The position numbers and the translations under genes were made by a program. The notes beneath the pieces are model-generated. The model was not told the origin of the DNA, did not search any database, and was given only the letters and a program-made list of their open reading frames with translations. This document shows, in pieces, positions 45,880-58,185 of a DNA stretch of 64,000 nucleotides. The stretch's first letter is position 1, and every line of letters begins with the position of its first letter. Origin of the DNA: Dromaius novaehollandiae (lineage: Eukaryota; Chordata; Aves; Casuariiformes; Dromaiidae); contig NC_088098.1 in NCBI RefSeq assembly GCF_036370855.1, positions 33,979,981 to 34,043,980 of the forward strand, read 5' to 3'.

Positions 45880-48800
45880 CCCCAAGTCCTTGTCCATATT
45901 TGGTGCCATGTTGTCTGTAATTATATGACTGGTCTTTATTATGGCATTTTATCCTTCAGGTTATCAGGTCAAATGTAAAAATTCCTTTTGTGGAGTACAG
46001 CATTTCCAGAATTTCCCTGGAATCTTGTTGCTCACCACAAGAGAAGTGGGATCTTAGAATTCAGTAGCCTTTTCAGAATCCTGTTTGCAGGCATTAAAAA
46101 AGAAAAGGTTAAAAATCTGTGTTGTGGGAATTTTTCAATAGTCGGTAAACTGGATAGCATCATGTTTCAGTGGTAATTGAACATTAGAAAAGTCTAATCC
46201 AGATCTTGTCTAGATCTTGAAAAAGGATCACGTGCACTGCTGACTTTTGACTGAGATACTAAACTTGGGGGGGGAATTTGTTAAGACTATGTATGTTTAT
46301 TTTCCACTATAAATAGGTATTACTTTTAGTACTACATAATTAGGTTGTAATGCATATAGTACATGCATCCATGTAGAGATGGAGAATGAAACAGTCTGCT
46401 CCAAAGTACTTGAAAGGAGAGGAAACAAGAAGAGGAAAACAAAAACCATAAACTTCCGAAAACATCCCGCACTTTGTTTGAATGCCACAGTTGTATTTAT
46501 CTTTTTTTAAAGTGTAGAGCATTCAAATATTGCTGGGCTTACTTAGTATTCTCATTCTTTCTGTGTGGAAACTAGGCCACAGATGGTCAGTGGTATCCAA
46601 GTAGCCCTTCTGATTGCTGTATTGCATATATAGGAAGAGCTGGTTCCAGGATATTTAAAATTTTCCATAATTAATGGTGAGACTTCTAGATATAACTTAA
46701 GGAGTGGTAACCTTTGATACCATCAGATAGTTTTGTGATTTTTAGTCCATGCTTATCTTTTCTCAAAATACAAAACATACCCAATATATTTCAAATATAT
46801 TTAAATATAAACTTATGAAATTTTTGCTTGCTTCTTTTATTGTTAAAAGATGAGGATACTAACTGCCTGGAAATCCCAGATACCTGCATTCCAGGGTTTT
46901 TAGTGAGGATCAAATATTAAAAGGAAATTCAAACACTCATGTGATGAGCTTCATACTTTTGCAAGCTTTTTTGAAAAAAATCTAGCTATGCAAAACTAGT
47001 GCAACAGTTCCGTTGCATGTTTTTCCTTGTTTAGCCATGGCTTCTTTAATTGTTTGCTTCAAAATATCTGAATCTAACTGGAATGTTTTAATGCCTGGTT
47101 GTACATTCATTTAGTCATGTCCATAGTCTGTAAGTGTCAGCAAAACAGATACATAGCTGTTGAAAAAATTGGGCTTTTAAATTGTACATAAATCTTACGG
47201 CTTTTTCAACATTACTTCTGTAAAAAAAAAAACATTGTGTTTGTTATTTCAAAGGTTCTTAATTTTGAAGGAAATTGAGTGTTAGCTGGAGTATGTAATC
47301 TTCAAATTCCTTTATACTGAAGCAGTCTGAAAGGGAAAGTTGGTTGTAGTAGCAATATATTGAAATATGTGCTGGCATTCTTTTATATGTTTGAAGATGT
47401 TTTATATTACTTTATATTATGTTCATTTTAAACATTGCTGGTTTTAGTGTTGTCAGATACATCAGTAATCTTAACCTTGTTAAAATTACTTTTTCTCAAG
47501 TAATTTTAACTAAACACTGGTTAAGGAACTTGAAGTAATCAGTTTATAATCTACTGATTACCTTCTTATGAAAGAAATACATTATTCACATTGAAGCATA
47601 GTGTATTGTACCATGCAACTGGTTCAAAATAAGTGCCCTGATACTGTCAGTCATTCTGCTGATTTGTCTAAAGAAGTAATAGAAAGTAATATATGGTCCT
47701 TTCTCCTGAAGATGGTTTACTGTTCTGGGGGGTTTAGATTAGTAGGTTAATTATCTGTTACTCGAACAAACCTGTCTTCATATGAATTGTGAAAATGCAT
47801 GAGTGAATGACTTAAATACATCATCAACCACTTACTGTAGGTTGCGTACTTAGTTCTTTAAGTCTTTTCATAATTTCACTTTTTGTTAACTTCAGTGTTG
47901 CTTTATAATTTTTATTTCCCCGTAAATTCACATGAAATATAAAGTCTGAAGGCAGAAGTAGCAATTGCTATTTAGATTGCATTAGTCAGTTGTCCAGAAG
48001 GTGTCCCATACAATAGAATCATTAACATAGGCTATAGGGTAGGGCCACTAATCCTTTTTACTATTGTTATTTTTCAGCCACTGTGCTGAAATCTGTTCTG
48101 ATCCAAATTAGTTCTAACAGTGATAAAATTCTTAGTCCCTGCTGTGTGTGAAACATTCCACTGGTGGAGCTGAATCAGTGCTAATTTAATTAAGATTACT
48201 GTAGATGGAAGTGGTAATCACAGAATAATTTTGGATATAGTGCTATGACAAGGATTAAAGAGGCTGAACAGAGGAGATTCCTTTTTTGTTTTTTTAACTT
48301 GAAGCCTAGAAAGGGAAGATCTGGAAGCTGCAGTTACATAGACTTATTTGGGTAAAATTAAAGAATTATTACTAAGCAGTTGCATAGCTTGCTGTTACAG
48401 TGAAATCTTCTAGGAATGGCACGGTCATTGATTTGGTTAGCCAAATTTGGTTAGCTAAACCAATGATGGCTTCTAGCTGAGGACCTGGAAACTGGTGGGT
48501 TAGAATCGGACCCTGGTCTATGCAGAGGAAAGCTTGGTTTCCTCTGTGATCAGCACATCTTGTGACCAGCACTTTTAAACTGGCTTATCCATAAAGATAA
48601 GAAAGATACTGACTACCTGATCATAGGCTATAGGAGAGAAAAAAAGAATGGCTAGGGTCTAGGACTGGAAAAAATGGGAGTTGACTTAAAAATGAGAAGA
48701 TCAGAAGAAGGGGAGAATGGAAGTCTTAATTTATCTAAATGCTGTTGCAGAAGATCAGTCTTAGGCATGTCTGTGGTGCTAGGACTAGAGATCATGAGTA

Positions 48801-50480
48801 TAAATTGTAGTGCAAGAAACAAAGGCCAGACTAGACTTTTGTTCAGCTTGGAAAAACTTTCTTACAGTAAATAGAGCGAAGTACCAGAACGGATTGTTCT
48901 GGGAACTGAGTAATATCCATTACCAGAGTGTTTTAGGAACAGGTTAACGAGCGGGAGCTCTTGTGGCGAACTCAGCCAGCAGCAAGGCTGCATGACCATT
49001 CCAGCTCTCCTTTTAATTTTCTGTGGTCTAAACAGTAATTTTTTCATGCTTTTTTGGTTATTTGTTCCATTGATCACAAATAAATCCAGTAGGCGTACTA
49101 TCCCTCAGCCAATGAACAGATGACCTGGAGGAGAATAGCTGATGCTGGTAGGACCTGTGCTCCTGGAGCTGCAGCTTGGCCTTGCAACACCAGTACCAGC
49201 CCGGCCAGTGGTCACTGTGCTCATAGATGCCCATATGGGCATCGTTTGGAGAATTTTGCTTCATACTGACAAGGAAGACTGACAGCAACAGGTAGATCTG
49301 TTGGTGTGCCACAAATGCGGTCATACTACAGTTGTTAAAGCTTGTATTCAGCTCCTGAAGACTTGCACAAGTGTTTAAGTGTGTGACTAGCCAGGCCTTC
49401 ACAGAGTTCCCATCAGGTTATAGGTTATGGCACTACTGTTTAGCCATGGGGAAACATTTCCTGGGCTACTTGCTTTGAGTAATTTAAGATCATTTTAATC
49501 AAAATCTTCAGTAGATACATCAACATCTCTTGTCAGCGTCCTGTGTGGCAGCGGGATGGTTGCTCTTGTGTCCTTGAATATATCTATGCTGTGTGGCACA
49601 CGTTTTCTTAAGCAATTCCAGAGCCAGTTATGAGCGACTGTAGGGCAGCACTGTGCCAGGGGGAGCGCAGCTCAGCTCGCGCGAGGCACCGAGCTATGCG
49701 AGGCGCTAGCTGGCCTTGCAGGCACGTTTGCTAACTCATGGCAGAGCAGGATGATGCCAGCACAGTCATGCTGCTGCTTCCCTGGTGATAGCTGGGGGGG
49801 GGGGGGGGGGGCGGGGGGGCTCTATGGCAGTTCCAGGTTTGAGCTGGATAGGAGCATAGCTTTTACAATCTGCAGTATAGAGAACAGGTGAAAAGACTTT
49901 GCATTTCTTTACATTCATTCCTTGGAAGTGAATGTGCAGGTGAATTGTTCATAAATCTGTTATCTCCAAATCCTGAAAATGCCTTACAACAAAACTACCC
50001 TAGTTCCTGCAAGCTAATTTTATGCCATTTTAAGATCTCTGAAAGGCTGCATTAAAATAGGCATTTTTAATGCATGGGATGGGTCACCGTCATGTACTAA
50101 TAAGCTCACGGGCAGTGTTTTCTAAAAGTGCAGGTTTGATAAATCTGGGTTGTATGTGTAGTTGTGGGATGGGCTGCAAGTTTGCGACAAAAAGAGAGAT
50201 TTTAGTTGGCAGCGTAGAGGTGGGTTTCGTGGGGCTGAAATCCGGTCTGCTCTCGGCGCCCTGTGTACCCTCGGCTTGAATTTCCCAAGCGCGATGCCTC
50301 GCAGATCTTGCACAGCGTTTCTGGCAGCTGAGATTTCCTCTGCAAGGTAAGGGATTCTCCTAAAAGCTTCCTGTGGAAACTTGAGCTGGGAAAAAACAAA
50401 GTAGCGATGTAGGCTACTCAATATTTATTATTTTTTCTCCCATCGTAAAACGTACCTCCTGGAAACCTGTTCACGGTACA
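45880..50480. other. TBK1–RASSF3 intergenic region
   Basis: AT-rich non-coding sequence up to about 49.6 kb, with no gene or recognisable mobile element. GC content then rises toward the second CpG island. It contains the G-run at 49794-49819 and a candidate upstream exon near 50346. Confidence 0.55.
49794..49819 (+). repeat. Poly(G) tract, G18-C-G7
   Basis: Eighteen consecutive G, one C, then seven G, lying about 700 bases upstream of the RASSF3 CpG island. It is able in principle to form a quadruplex and is prone to sequencing-length error. Confidence 0.95.
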
Positions 50481-51430
50481 TAATGGTGTTGGCAAACGCG
50501 TTGAAAATGGGAGGTGAAAGCGCTGGTGCCGTGGGTCGACCCGGAGCACCGCCGAGCTTGGGGGTGCGTTTACTGCTCCCCGAAACGTTTCCTTGGGGGA
50601 GGGCTGGGCCGGTCGCTCGCCAAAGCGGCGCCACAGCGCGGCAGGGACCCGGCGCGGGGGCAGCGCCCGCTGCGGCAGCCCCGAGCGACCGTTACGAGCA
50701 GGGCGGGGGGGAGGGGCGCCCCTGCCCTGGACGCACCCGCCGGCCCCCCCCTCCCCCCCCCCGCCGCCGCCGCGGTGGCGGCCGCGGCGCTGTCAGAGCC
50801 CCCGCTCCGCCGAGGAGGAGGCAGGGTGCCGGCACGCCCGGCCCGGCCCCGTCGGCCGGGGGCTCCCCGCGCCGCTGCGCATGGCGGCGGCGCCCGGGGG
50901 CAGCCTCCCCGCCGGGGACAGGCGGGCGAAGCCGCCGCGGAGCGAGGCGGCGCGGGAGATGTTCCTGCAGCTGGACGCGCCCGCCGGCGTCCCGCGCCCC
51001 GTGTACGGCCGCCGGCGCCCGGGCCCGCCGCGGCCCCGCCACGTCCGGACCATCTTCGAGGCGGCGGCGGCACCGGGGCACCGCTTCAGCCCGGCGGCGG
51101 CGGGGACGTGGTGCGACCTCTGCTGCCGCTTCGTCGTCTCGCAGGGCCTGCGCTGCGCCGGTGAGCGCCCGCGGGCCGCTACGGGCTGCCGCCGCCGCCG
51201 CGCCACCTCCGTCGGCCTCGCCCCGTCCGCGGTGTCGCCCCGCGGACTGCGGCCGCTCCCCGCACGGTCTTGGCGGCGAGGCGGGGACGGCGCGGGGGCG
51301 GTTTGGGGAGCGGGGTGACTCGTGCAGGCCGCCGCGCTTGGAGCGCAGCGCCCGAGGTGGTGCGGGGCGGGCTGCGGGGCTGCCCGGGGCTGCTGAGTCT
51401 TGTTGCTTATGCCGCAGAGCTGCGGAGGAG
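50480..51430 (+). promoter_or_regulatory. RASSF3: CpG island at the RASSF3 promoter
   Basis: Dense GC and CpG content with long C and G runs, for example around 50740-50765, and no TATA box. It surrounds the C1-domain first exon. The several overlapping open frames on both strands (up to 317 codons) arise from GC composition; only the frame starting at 50881 shows family similarity. Confidence 0.8.
50881..51160 (+). CDS. RASSF3: RASSF3 long-isoform first coding exon (N-terminus with C1 domain start)
   Basis: ATG 50881 opens 93 codons and ends with one base (phase 1) at a GTGAGC donor (51161). The protein begins MAAAPGGSLPAGDRR. It then has RRRPGPPRPRHVRTIFE (residues 44-60), closely resembling the segment just before the C1 domain of NORE1A/RASSF5. 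Next comes GHRFSPAAAGTWCDLCCRF, with His67, Cys78, Cys81 and Cys92 positioned as the first zinc ligands of a C1 domain; the rest of the zinc site must come from the next exon. RASSF1/3/5 proteins are scaffolds with Ras-association and SARAH domains that bind MST kinases. RASSF3 is named from synteny (next to TBK1). RASSF5 or another C1-RASSF cannot be excluded from this exon alone. ATG 50881 has G at +4 but not a purine at -3; the in-frame ATG at 50959 (Met27) is an alternative. Confidence 0.75.
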
Positions 51431-53739
51431 GAATAGCGTGGACGTACTGTAATCCAGGCAAAAATGCTCAGTTCGTGTACAGCAGGAGGGTTCTGGCTCT
51501 GGGTTTGGTGGCACTCTGGAGGGTCCTGTATGGTTTCGTAAGTTCAGTAGAAACTCTACTGTCTAGTTTTTGCATCCTTGCATCTTGCTCAGTCTTGAGA
51601 TACCAAATGTATGTATCACGTACCCACCATGTAAATATCTTTTTGGACTTTCCAGTCTGATTCATAGTAGACAAAAATGGCTTTTTCTTTCACTGTGTAG
51701 AAAACAATTGAGTTTTCCTTTCTGTTTCTTTTAGCTATTTTTCTTTCACTGAAATACTCTAAAATACAGTGATTTTGCCCACCTGCTGGCACCTATTCTT
51801 TATGGTAGGGAAACGTAATCTAGGCGTCATAAATAAAATCCTCATTTGTCATCCCTCAGTTTTAAAAGCGTTTGGCCGCATTTGTGGTCACCTCAAGATG
51901 AATGTCATTGCGCTGTCCAGCAGGCATGTTCACTGCTACAGCGGTACCTTTTTCCTTAAATGTTCCTGCTTGTGGTTATTGTGCTGTTGTACCAGTGGTG
52001 TAGGACAGGGGGAACCTTAGTGAGTCGCTGGTGTTTTTACCAATAAGTTGACTAATATTTTTCTTCAAGGCCATATACTGGAAAAATCAGCAGGAAAACC
52101 TCTGCATTTTTTGTGCTGGAACTCCATTTGCTGGGACTACAGTAGCGTTTACATTACTGGGCAATTGTAGAGAAAAAGACTAATTCAGGGAGGAACGGAG
52201 CTCATGACAAGGGCAGCAATTGTCTCTGTATCTTTCGAGTACCTCTGCTGCTACAGCTTTTATATCACTTTAAAACATTACGTATCTTGTTCTGTTTTCA
52301 GTGCTTTTATAAAATACATTGAAGGAAAAAGATCCTCCCCCATGAGAAACTCTGAGACACATTATTCATAGTTCCAGTTCAAAAAAAAAAATAAAAAAAA
52401 AGATGAAAATTACATTGTTAAAGATAAACTAGTACTATCCTTAGTGGAGTGACCTGTTAAGATGTATGATTTGCTTTTGATTTACGTCACTGAACTGTTG
52501 TTTAGCAGATGATATTTGAAACCCAAGGTAGGACAGAAAGGTCAATCTTCTTTCTTACTCTTTTGTTCTGGCTTAAGGAAATGTAAGGATCTCACATTGT
52601 CCTCTGCTGATGTACAAGTTTTCTTTTACAACAGTATGCTGTTCTCACTGTTATACTCATCTTCTATAGCTCTGCCTTTACAGTTTCCTAGTCTTAATGC
52701 AAATGCTTTGGATGTGAGACTAATGTAGTTTTTATTTATTGTTTAAGTTAGTGCACTGTTTGTTCTGAGCGGACATAAAATATGCTTATGTGAAAGTAGA
52801 CCTTAAAAATCATGTTTTTACTCTTATGATCAAATTTTATGTGGCAAGAATTTCAAATTTCATGTTAGATTATTTATCTTCCAGTAACATTTTCTCAGAA
52901 CAATTACAGTTTATAGCATTTTTCCTTCTCTTCCACAAGAGGCTCCATTTTTATGAGCGGTAGTATTTCAAGCTACTCTCTGAAATTGCTGTTGCATAGC
53001 ATAGTTGCATAGGAAGAGGTCAGCATTTCTAACCTACCACGAATATAACATTTAAAAGCAGTAGAGTGATACGGAGATGAAAGGAAACAACAGCTGAGAT
53101 GCGCAAAGATTGCTGCAAGAAACTCAGGTTTTCCTGGTTTGCAGGCACACCAGTGAGCCAGACTGATGAATTGATCTGGCTGAAAAATTGGCTCGGGCCA
53201 CAAAAACAGTAGCCTCGTCAGAACAGTCCTGGGGCTTGGGGGAGCAAGTAGCTGGGTGCCCTTGTGATTTGGAGTTGCTACATCAACACTGTGGCCAGAT
53301 GCCAGTGTACACCCTTAGTCATGGGCTCTTGTGTGGGTGTATGAATACAGAAGAAGATGATGTTTCTCACCGCAGAGAGCTAACAGAACAAAAATGTGTG
53401 GAGTATAACCAAGGCAGCCAGCTTCTAAAACGTGGCTTACGTGGCCTTGCAAGCTGCAGTGGATGCATCAGTGACTACAGCTAGGCTTGTGAAGGAGAAA
53501 TTACACCTGATGTTACAACTGCGGGTACCTTTCAAAGATTTTAAGCTGCTAGTTATATTTAACAGTGCCCTTCTTTTGCTGAAAGGTTCTAAAATAATTC
53601 TGTGTTTTCTAAAGGCTGTGAGTGGTAGGTACCTTCATTTTATATGTCATCTAAAAAGCAAAATACAACAGCATCTTCCAGATGGTCCACTGCAGATAAA
53701 GAAGGAACTACATGCTAAACTGGCATGATGATTCTGTTT

Positions 53740-53780
53740 CAGGGAAATATATAGATATTCTATATATTTAAATTTCCCTG
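53740..53780. repeat. Short inverted repeat
   Basis: CAGGGAAAT at 53740-53748 and ATTTCCCTG at 53772-53780, with further A/T pairing (ATATAGA/TCTATAT) inside, form an imperfect hairpin of about 41 bases. Confidence 0.6.
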
Positions 53781-56700
53781 TTTGAGTATTAACTGAAGTC
53801 AGTTCTCACTAGTTTGTTGCTCTCAAACAAAATCAGAATTGGAGGTGCTTGGTTCGGTGAAAGGAACCAGAAGACTAGAAGGCATGTGAAACCCTATCTG
53901 GGATAGGGAAGTAGCTAAAGGGCACGTAAAAAGAGTAGTATTTAAAGTATTCAGGTGAGCAGACTTGTTCCTGTTTTAGAGAAAAGAACAGCAATATCTT
54001 TATGGGAGAGGTGGTCTGCTTTGAGCATCTCTGTCCCGCCTGCCGCATGGAAGGGGAACATAACGCAGCCAAGCTTTGGTAGAGACTGCTTTTGTAATTT
54101 CACAGAGGGGCTGCAGTCATCTTCGGGTTTTTGTGCAGTCCTTAGTGAGTATAATAAAGTAACATGGTATCACTGGAGTGAATGAAGAACTACAGAGTAA
54201 AGGACCCTTTTCCTTTTTGTGAAATCTTTGTTTATAATTCAGAAGTTTGTTGTCAGGCTGCAGCTAAATATTGAAAAAATAGTTTCGTGTAACTCAGGGA
54301 AGCGAGATCAGAATGGAAAAAAGGAGTTCAAGGAGATGAATGATCTTCTGTTCAAATGCAGTGTACAAGGTGCACATTATTCAAACAGCAAAGAAACAAG
54401 TTATTTCTTGGAATAAACTGAAGCAACACTGATATTTCTGGATCTCAGCCCAGGAAGAAAGCCAAGTGTAATGAAATACCTCTGAAAAAGATGCTTTGTA
54501 GTATCTGAGCTCTTGCTCTTGTTCTGGATTACCTTTCAAGAGAGACTTAATTGGTTTAGTGGTACAGCATGGCCGTTCACCTTTTCACCTCTATTTTGGG
54601 GGGTAAAAAACTGATGATACTCTAAATATGCAGAATGTCACTGTCTGGTCTTACTTTCTTGTACTAACTATTTGAAGCAGAAGCAACCTGGGTTATTCTA
54701 ATTTAAACTAATGCAATGATTTATAGTTAAAGAATGGTTTTGTTTCCTAGTATTCAAAATTTCTTTCAATCTCTTACACTGTATTGATGGTTTCATGTTA
54801 TGTAATGTGAGGTAGTGCAGCAGCTCTGGAGCTCTTGTTTAGCCTTGTCATTTGGCATTTGAAAGTTGAGGCATTTCTAATGGTTTTAGATAAAAGTCTG
54901 CCTTTATGCTTCCAGGTTTTGGAATACAGTTTCTTAACGGTTTTATTTTCCACATGGTCTGGTCAATGGACTAGGTTTACACTAGTGGCAGGGGCAGTGA
55001 ATGACGTAATGAATTATTTTTCATTTGCCTTGAATTTTGAAACTTTTTTTTAGATGCACTTTTTCATTGAACCAAATAGAAATGTTACTAGGCCTTTTCA
55101 GAAATTTTACCCATGCTGCATGTTATTTTCTGTGTTTACATGTAACACACATATCCCTACAATCACTTTTAGGCAAGCGTAAAATTTTCTTATGTGAATA
55201 TAGAGAAATTATAGAAATTCATGACTTTCAGTTCAAACTTTCTGAAGATACTTAATCAGATAATATTTAGAGGTACCATGAAAAACAGGTCATTCCTTTT
55301 CACTATTAAGTAACGGGGCCAGATCAGGAATTCAGATACTTCTTAAAAGCATGGCATTGATGGACTGACTCTTAAAGACTGGCTGTCACCTATGTAACAA
55401 CATATGTATTGGTATAAACATTGCAAGAACTTTGGGAACAAAACAAAGATTCACAAGTATTTTTTAAGCTGCCTGTATACGAAAAGGAAAAATTAAAGTA
55501 CTTCTGTCAGAATTCGGGTAGATGGAGTCTTCTTAAAGATGAGATAAGAATCAGGTCAGTGGGTATCTTCTAAGTGATAGTCTGTAGTTATGTCCCTGAG
55601 TCCATTTCTTCCTTCCTTGTAGTGTTGTTTTCTATACCTATAGCATACCTGTAATGTAATCTGAGTCTAGTGTGATCTATGTGCAGACAGACACTGCTGT
55701 CCCTGCGTAGGGCCCACTCAGCTGCCAGGTGCTCTGCACAGGTGCAGGAGCCCGTGTTAGAAGATACGATGGCAGGTTCCCTCTGCCCCCCAAATCTACT
55801 ATTCATGTCATCTCAGCTGCGTTCAGTGAATCATCTCTTACATGTTTTCATCCATTTTTCAGAGTTCCCTTTTTTAGCAATCTTTCCTTGGTTGTGAAGA
55901 GTATAGCACAGTTTCAGGGATTATCAGGGCCTTCTGATTTTTTTCCGTCAGAAATGAGTACTTTGGAACTGCAGGCTAGCCTTTGGTGAGGGGCCTCATT
56001 TCATTTTAAAAATTATTCTTTTGATATTGGCTCTGAATATTCAGTAGATGACTGCTGCTTTAGTGCAGTTAAAGGACTGAGGGATTCCATTTTAATGTAT
56101 GATATATATCTCTTACAAGAGGGCTTTTTAATTATGTGTGGGAAAAAAAAGCAGGCCTTGGGACAAATTAAGGTGTTATCTAAATGCATTCCAATTAGCA
56201 GCAACATTAAAGAAATTGATTCCCCCTTACAGAAATGAAGGTAAAATGCAGAGGGAGGGAGAAGACAGGGATTAATGATTTTTTTTCCTTCAAAGGGATT
56301 TTTTTTCTTTGACAAATGTGTGGAACGTACATTTTAATGTTTTTTAAAAAGAGGATAGACTTTATCAGCTATCTCTGCAGTAGGAGTGTGTTCATATTTA
56401 ATGACATGTAATGAGGGGATTAAGTTGCTAGAACTACATCTCGAGTTACTACTTCAATTATCAAAACCATTCAAGTTCCAGGAGCCTGTTCAATTTTTAT
56501 CTTAAGAGTGAGAACTGTGGATCAGATTAGAAATGGTGGAGGTGAGAGTCCTTTTTCATTTCCCCTTCCTTTTACAGAGAGATGTCTTATGATATGCAGT
56601 TCTCAAATATTTCTTTGTTATGTTTTAAATCCAAAATTACCAAAATTGGTTGGAATCTGTAGGGGCTGGATGGCAGAGCGCTAGCCTGGGCTTGCGTTGT

Positions 56701-57297
56701 GCTGCTGGAGCTCAGGTCCCAGAAAGCCCTGGTTTCCCTGCAGGGTGCAAAGGAGCCCGAGCGAACTGCTGCTCTACATAAGGTGAGTTTGCCAGAGCTT
56801 GTAGCGCTGGTGAAGCTGGAGGCTGCTGTGCCTGGTGCAGAAAGGAGGGACGGGTGTGCAAATTTAAAACAAGAAGCAGCTTTGCTGGGACTTGCTTGCT
56901 AGTTTGTTATCTCCATCAGTTTCTCTGCTTCTCCCAGTACATTTCTGTGGTTGCAGCTACAGCAGGGCTCCGGTATTTCTCTTCTGATTGGAAAAACACC
57001 TTCCACACCTAAACCATACACTCATATGTAGAGGCATTGATTAATTCTCTGCATATCTCCTTTGTTCTTGTCTTTACCGCCTCAGGAATGGTTAATTATT
57101 AATTAAGTCCTTCAGATTTGGAGCATCTCAGATGCTGACTCTGTAGGCCTACAGAAAATACAAACAGCTATTACTCAATTTCCACAGTAGTGAAGAGAAA
57201 AATTAAAAAAAAATCACAACATTCAGATGCCAACACTGAAAGGCTCCGAACAGGCTATGTGGTTTCCGGCTTATCTTTCTCATATGCTTTAGGGTCA

Positions 57298-57320
57298 CCC
57301 TGCAGGGGATTCCTGCAGGG
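57298..57320. repeat. Perfect 9-bp inverted repeat
   Basis: CCCTGCAGG, a five-base spacer, then CCTGCAGGG: a perfect GC-rich stem in the inferred RASSF3 intron. No role can be assigned. Confidence 0.7.
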
Positions 57321-58103
57321 TTCTTACAAGCAGGTGGGAGTCTTCGCTGCCTGGGGCATGTTTCATTGGTGATATGCTATGTTTAATTTCATGAGCAAGG
57401 TGGAAGGAGGCCAGATGCCATAAGGCTAGGTTTTGAATGAACACTTTATTTGGGAGCTGATACGGGAGTAGAAAGGAGTCTGCTAATGAAATAGTGATAA
57501 AATAGGTGTTTCTGCAGGCAGTGTTTATACCTTAGGATGTTTTCAAGATCTGTAATAAAACATCAAAGCCATGATCTATTTACAAAAGCAAAGAAGATCT
57601 TAGTAATAAAAACGTTACTGTTACTCACCAGCATGGTACCTCCTGATGTTCTGGTTGCTGAGAAAGCACTGGGGAACCAAAGAAGGAGAAACTTCTCCTT
57701 GTTACTTGAAAGCCTTGCAGAACTTGTTATATCTTGAAGACCATTTTATATAATATTACCATGCTCAAAGTTCAACATGTGGTTAGTATTGCTTGTCTGG
57801 GAGTTTCAGGCATTGTGGGAATTAATAATACCTGTCCTTTTAATACGCTGAGTAAGAAGATAAAGCTGAAGTTTTTACTGATTAATGTATTTTTGGATGA
57901 ATTGATAAAATAGTTCCTTGCTAAGATGCTTTCTGAAATATTTGCATATATATCTCTCTATATATATTCGTTTTTTTGGCATTGTAGTAGCAGTAGGAGC
58001 TGTCAGCCAGACTGAGTCCTTGGGAGACAGTGTGCCTGAGCAGTAAGAAGCAGTCCCTGCTCTGAAGTTCTGTGAGCGACACAGACACGGATGAGAGCAC
58101 CCG

Positions 58104-58185
58104 GAGGTGAAATGACTTTTTTCAAGGTTATCTAGGAGGTTGCTGGCCAAGCCGGAACTAGAGCTCAGTTCTTGTCCAGTGATCC
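58104..58185 (-). mobile_element. Possible ancient MIR/CORE-SINE fragment
   Basis: The + strand reads GAGGTGAAATGACTT, CAAGGTTATCTAGGAGGT, then a CCAAGCCGGAACTAGAGCTCAG-type block. The order follows the antisense of the conserved MIR core (AAGTGACTTGCCCAAGGTCA, then a GCAGAGCCGGGA-type block). It is heavily diverged, so the family is uncertain. Confidence 0.45.

Larger units (their letters stand above)
45286..45880 (+). other. TBK1: TBK1 3' UTR (approximate)
   Basis: AT-rich sequence after the stop codon, with AATAAA at 45360-45365 and again at 45857-45862. The true end is not visible and could be further downstream. Confidence 0.55.

Noticed and set aside
48205..48260. AATCACAGAATAATTTTGGA, resembling the antisense end of CR1.
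   Set aside because: Similarity stops after about 20 bases and the diagnostic GGTTGGAAGGGACC block is missing.
50483..51461. Open frames of 317, 222, 216 and 167 codons in the second CpG island.
   Set aside because: Same GC-composition effect. Only the frame from 50881 matches a known protein family and ends at a good splice donor.
53188..53728. Two adjacent 98-codon frames in the RASSF3 intron.
   Set aside because: They overlap in different frames, have no recognisable similarity and no supporting splice signals.
56650..56840. tRNA-like stretch (TGGCAGAGCGC… and a weak B-box) suggesting a tRNA or SINE.
   Set aside because: It cannot be folded into a cloverleaf and lacks a proper GGTTCGAATCC B-box.
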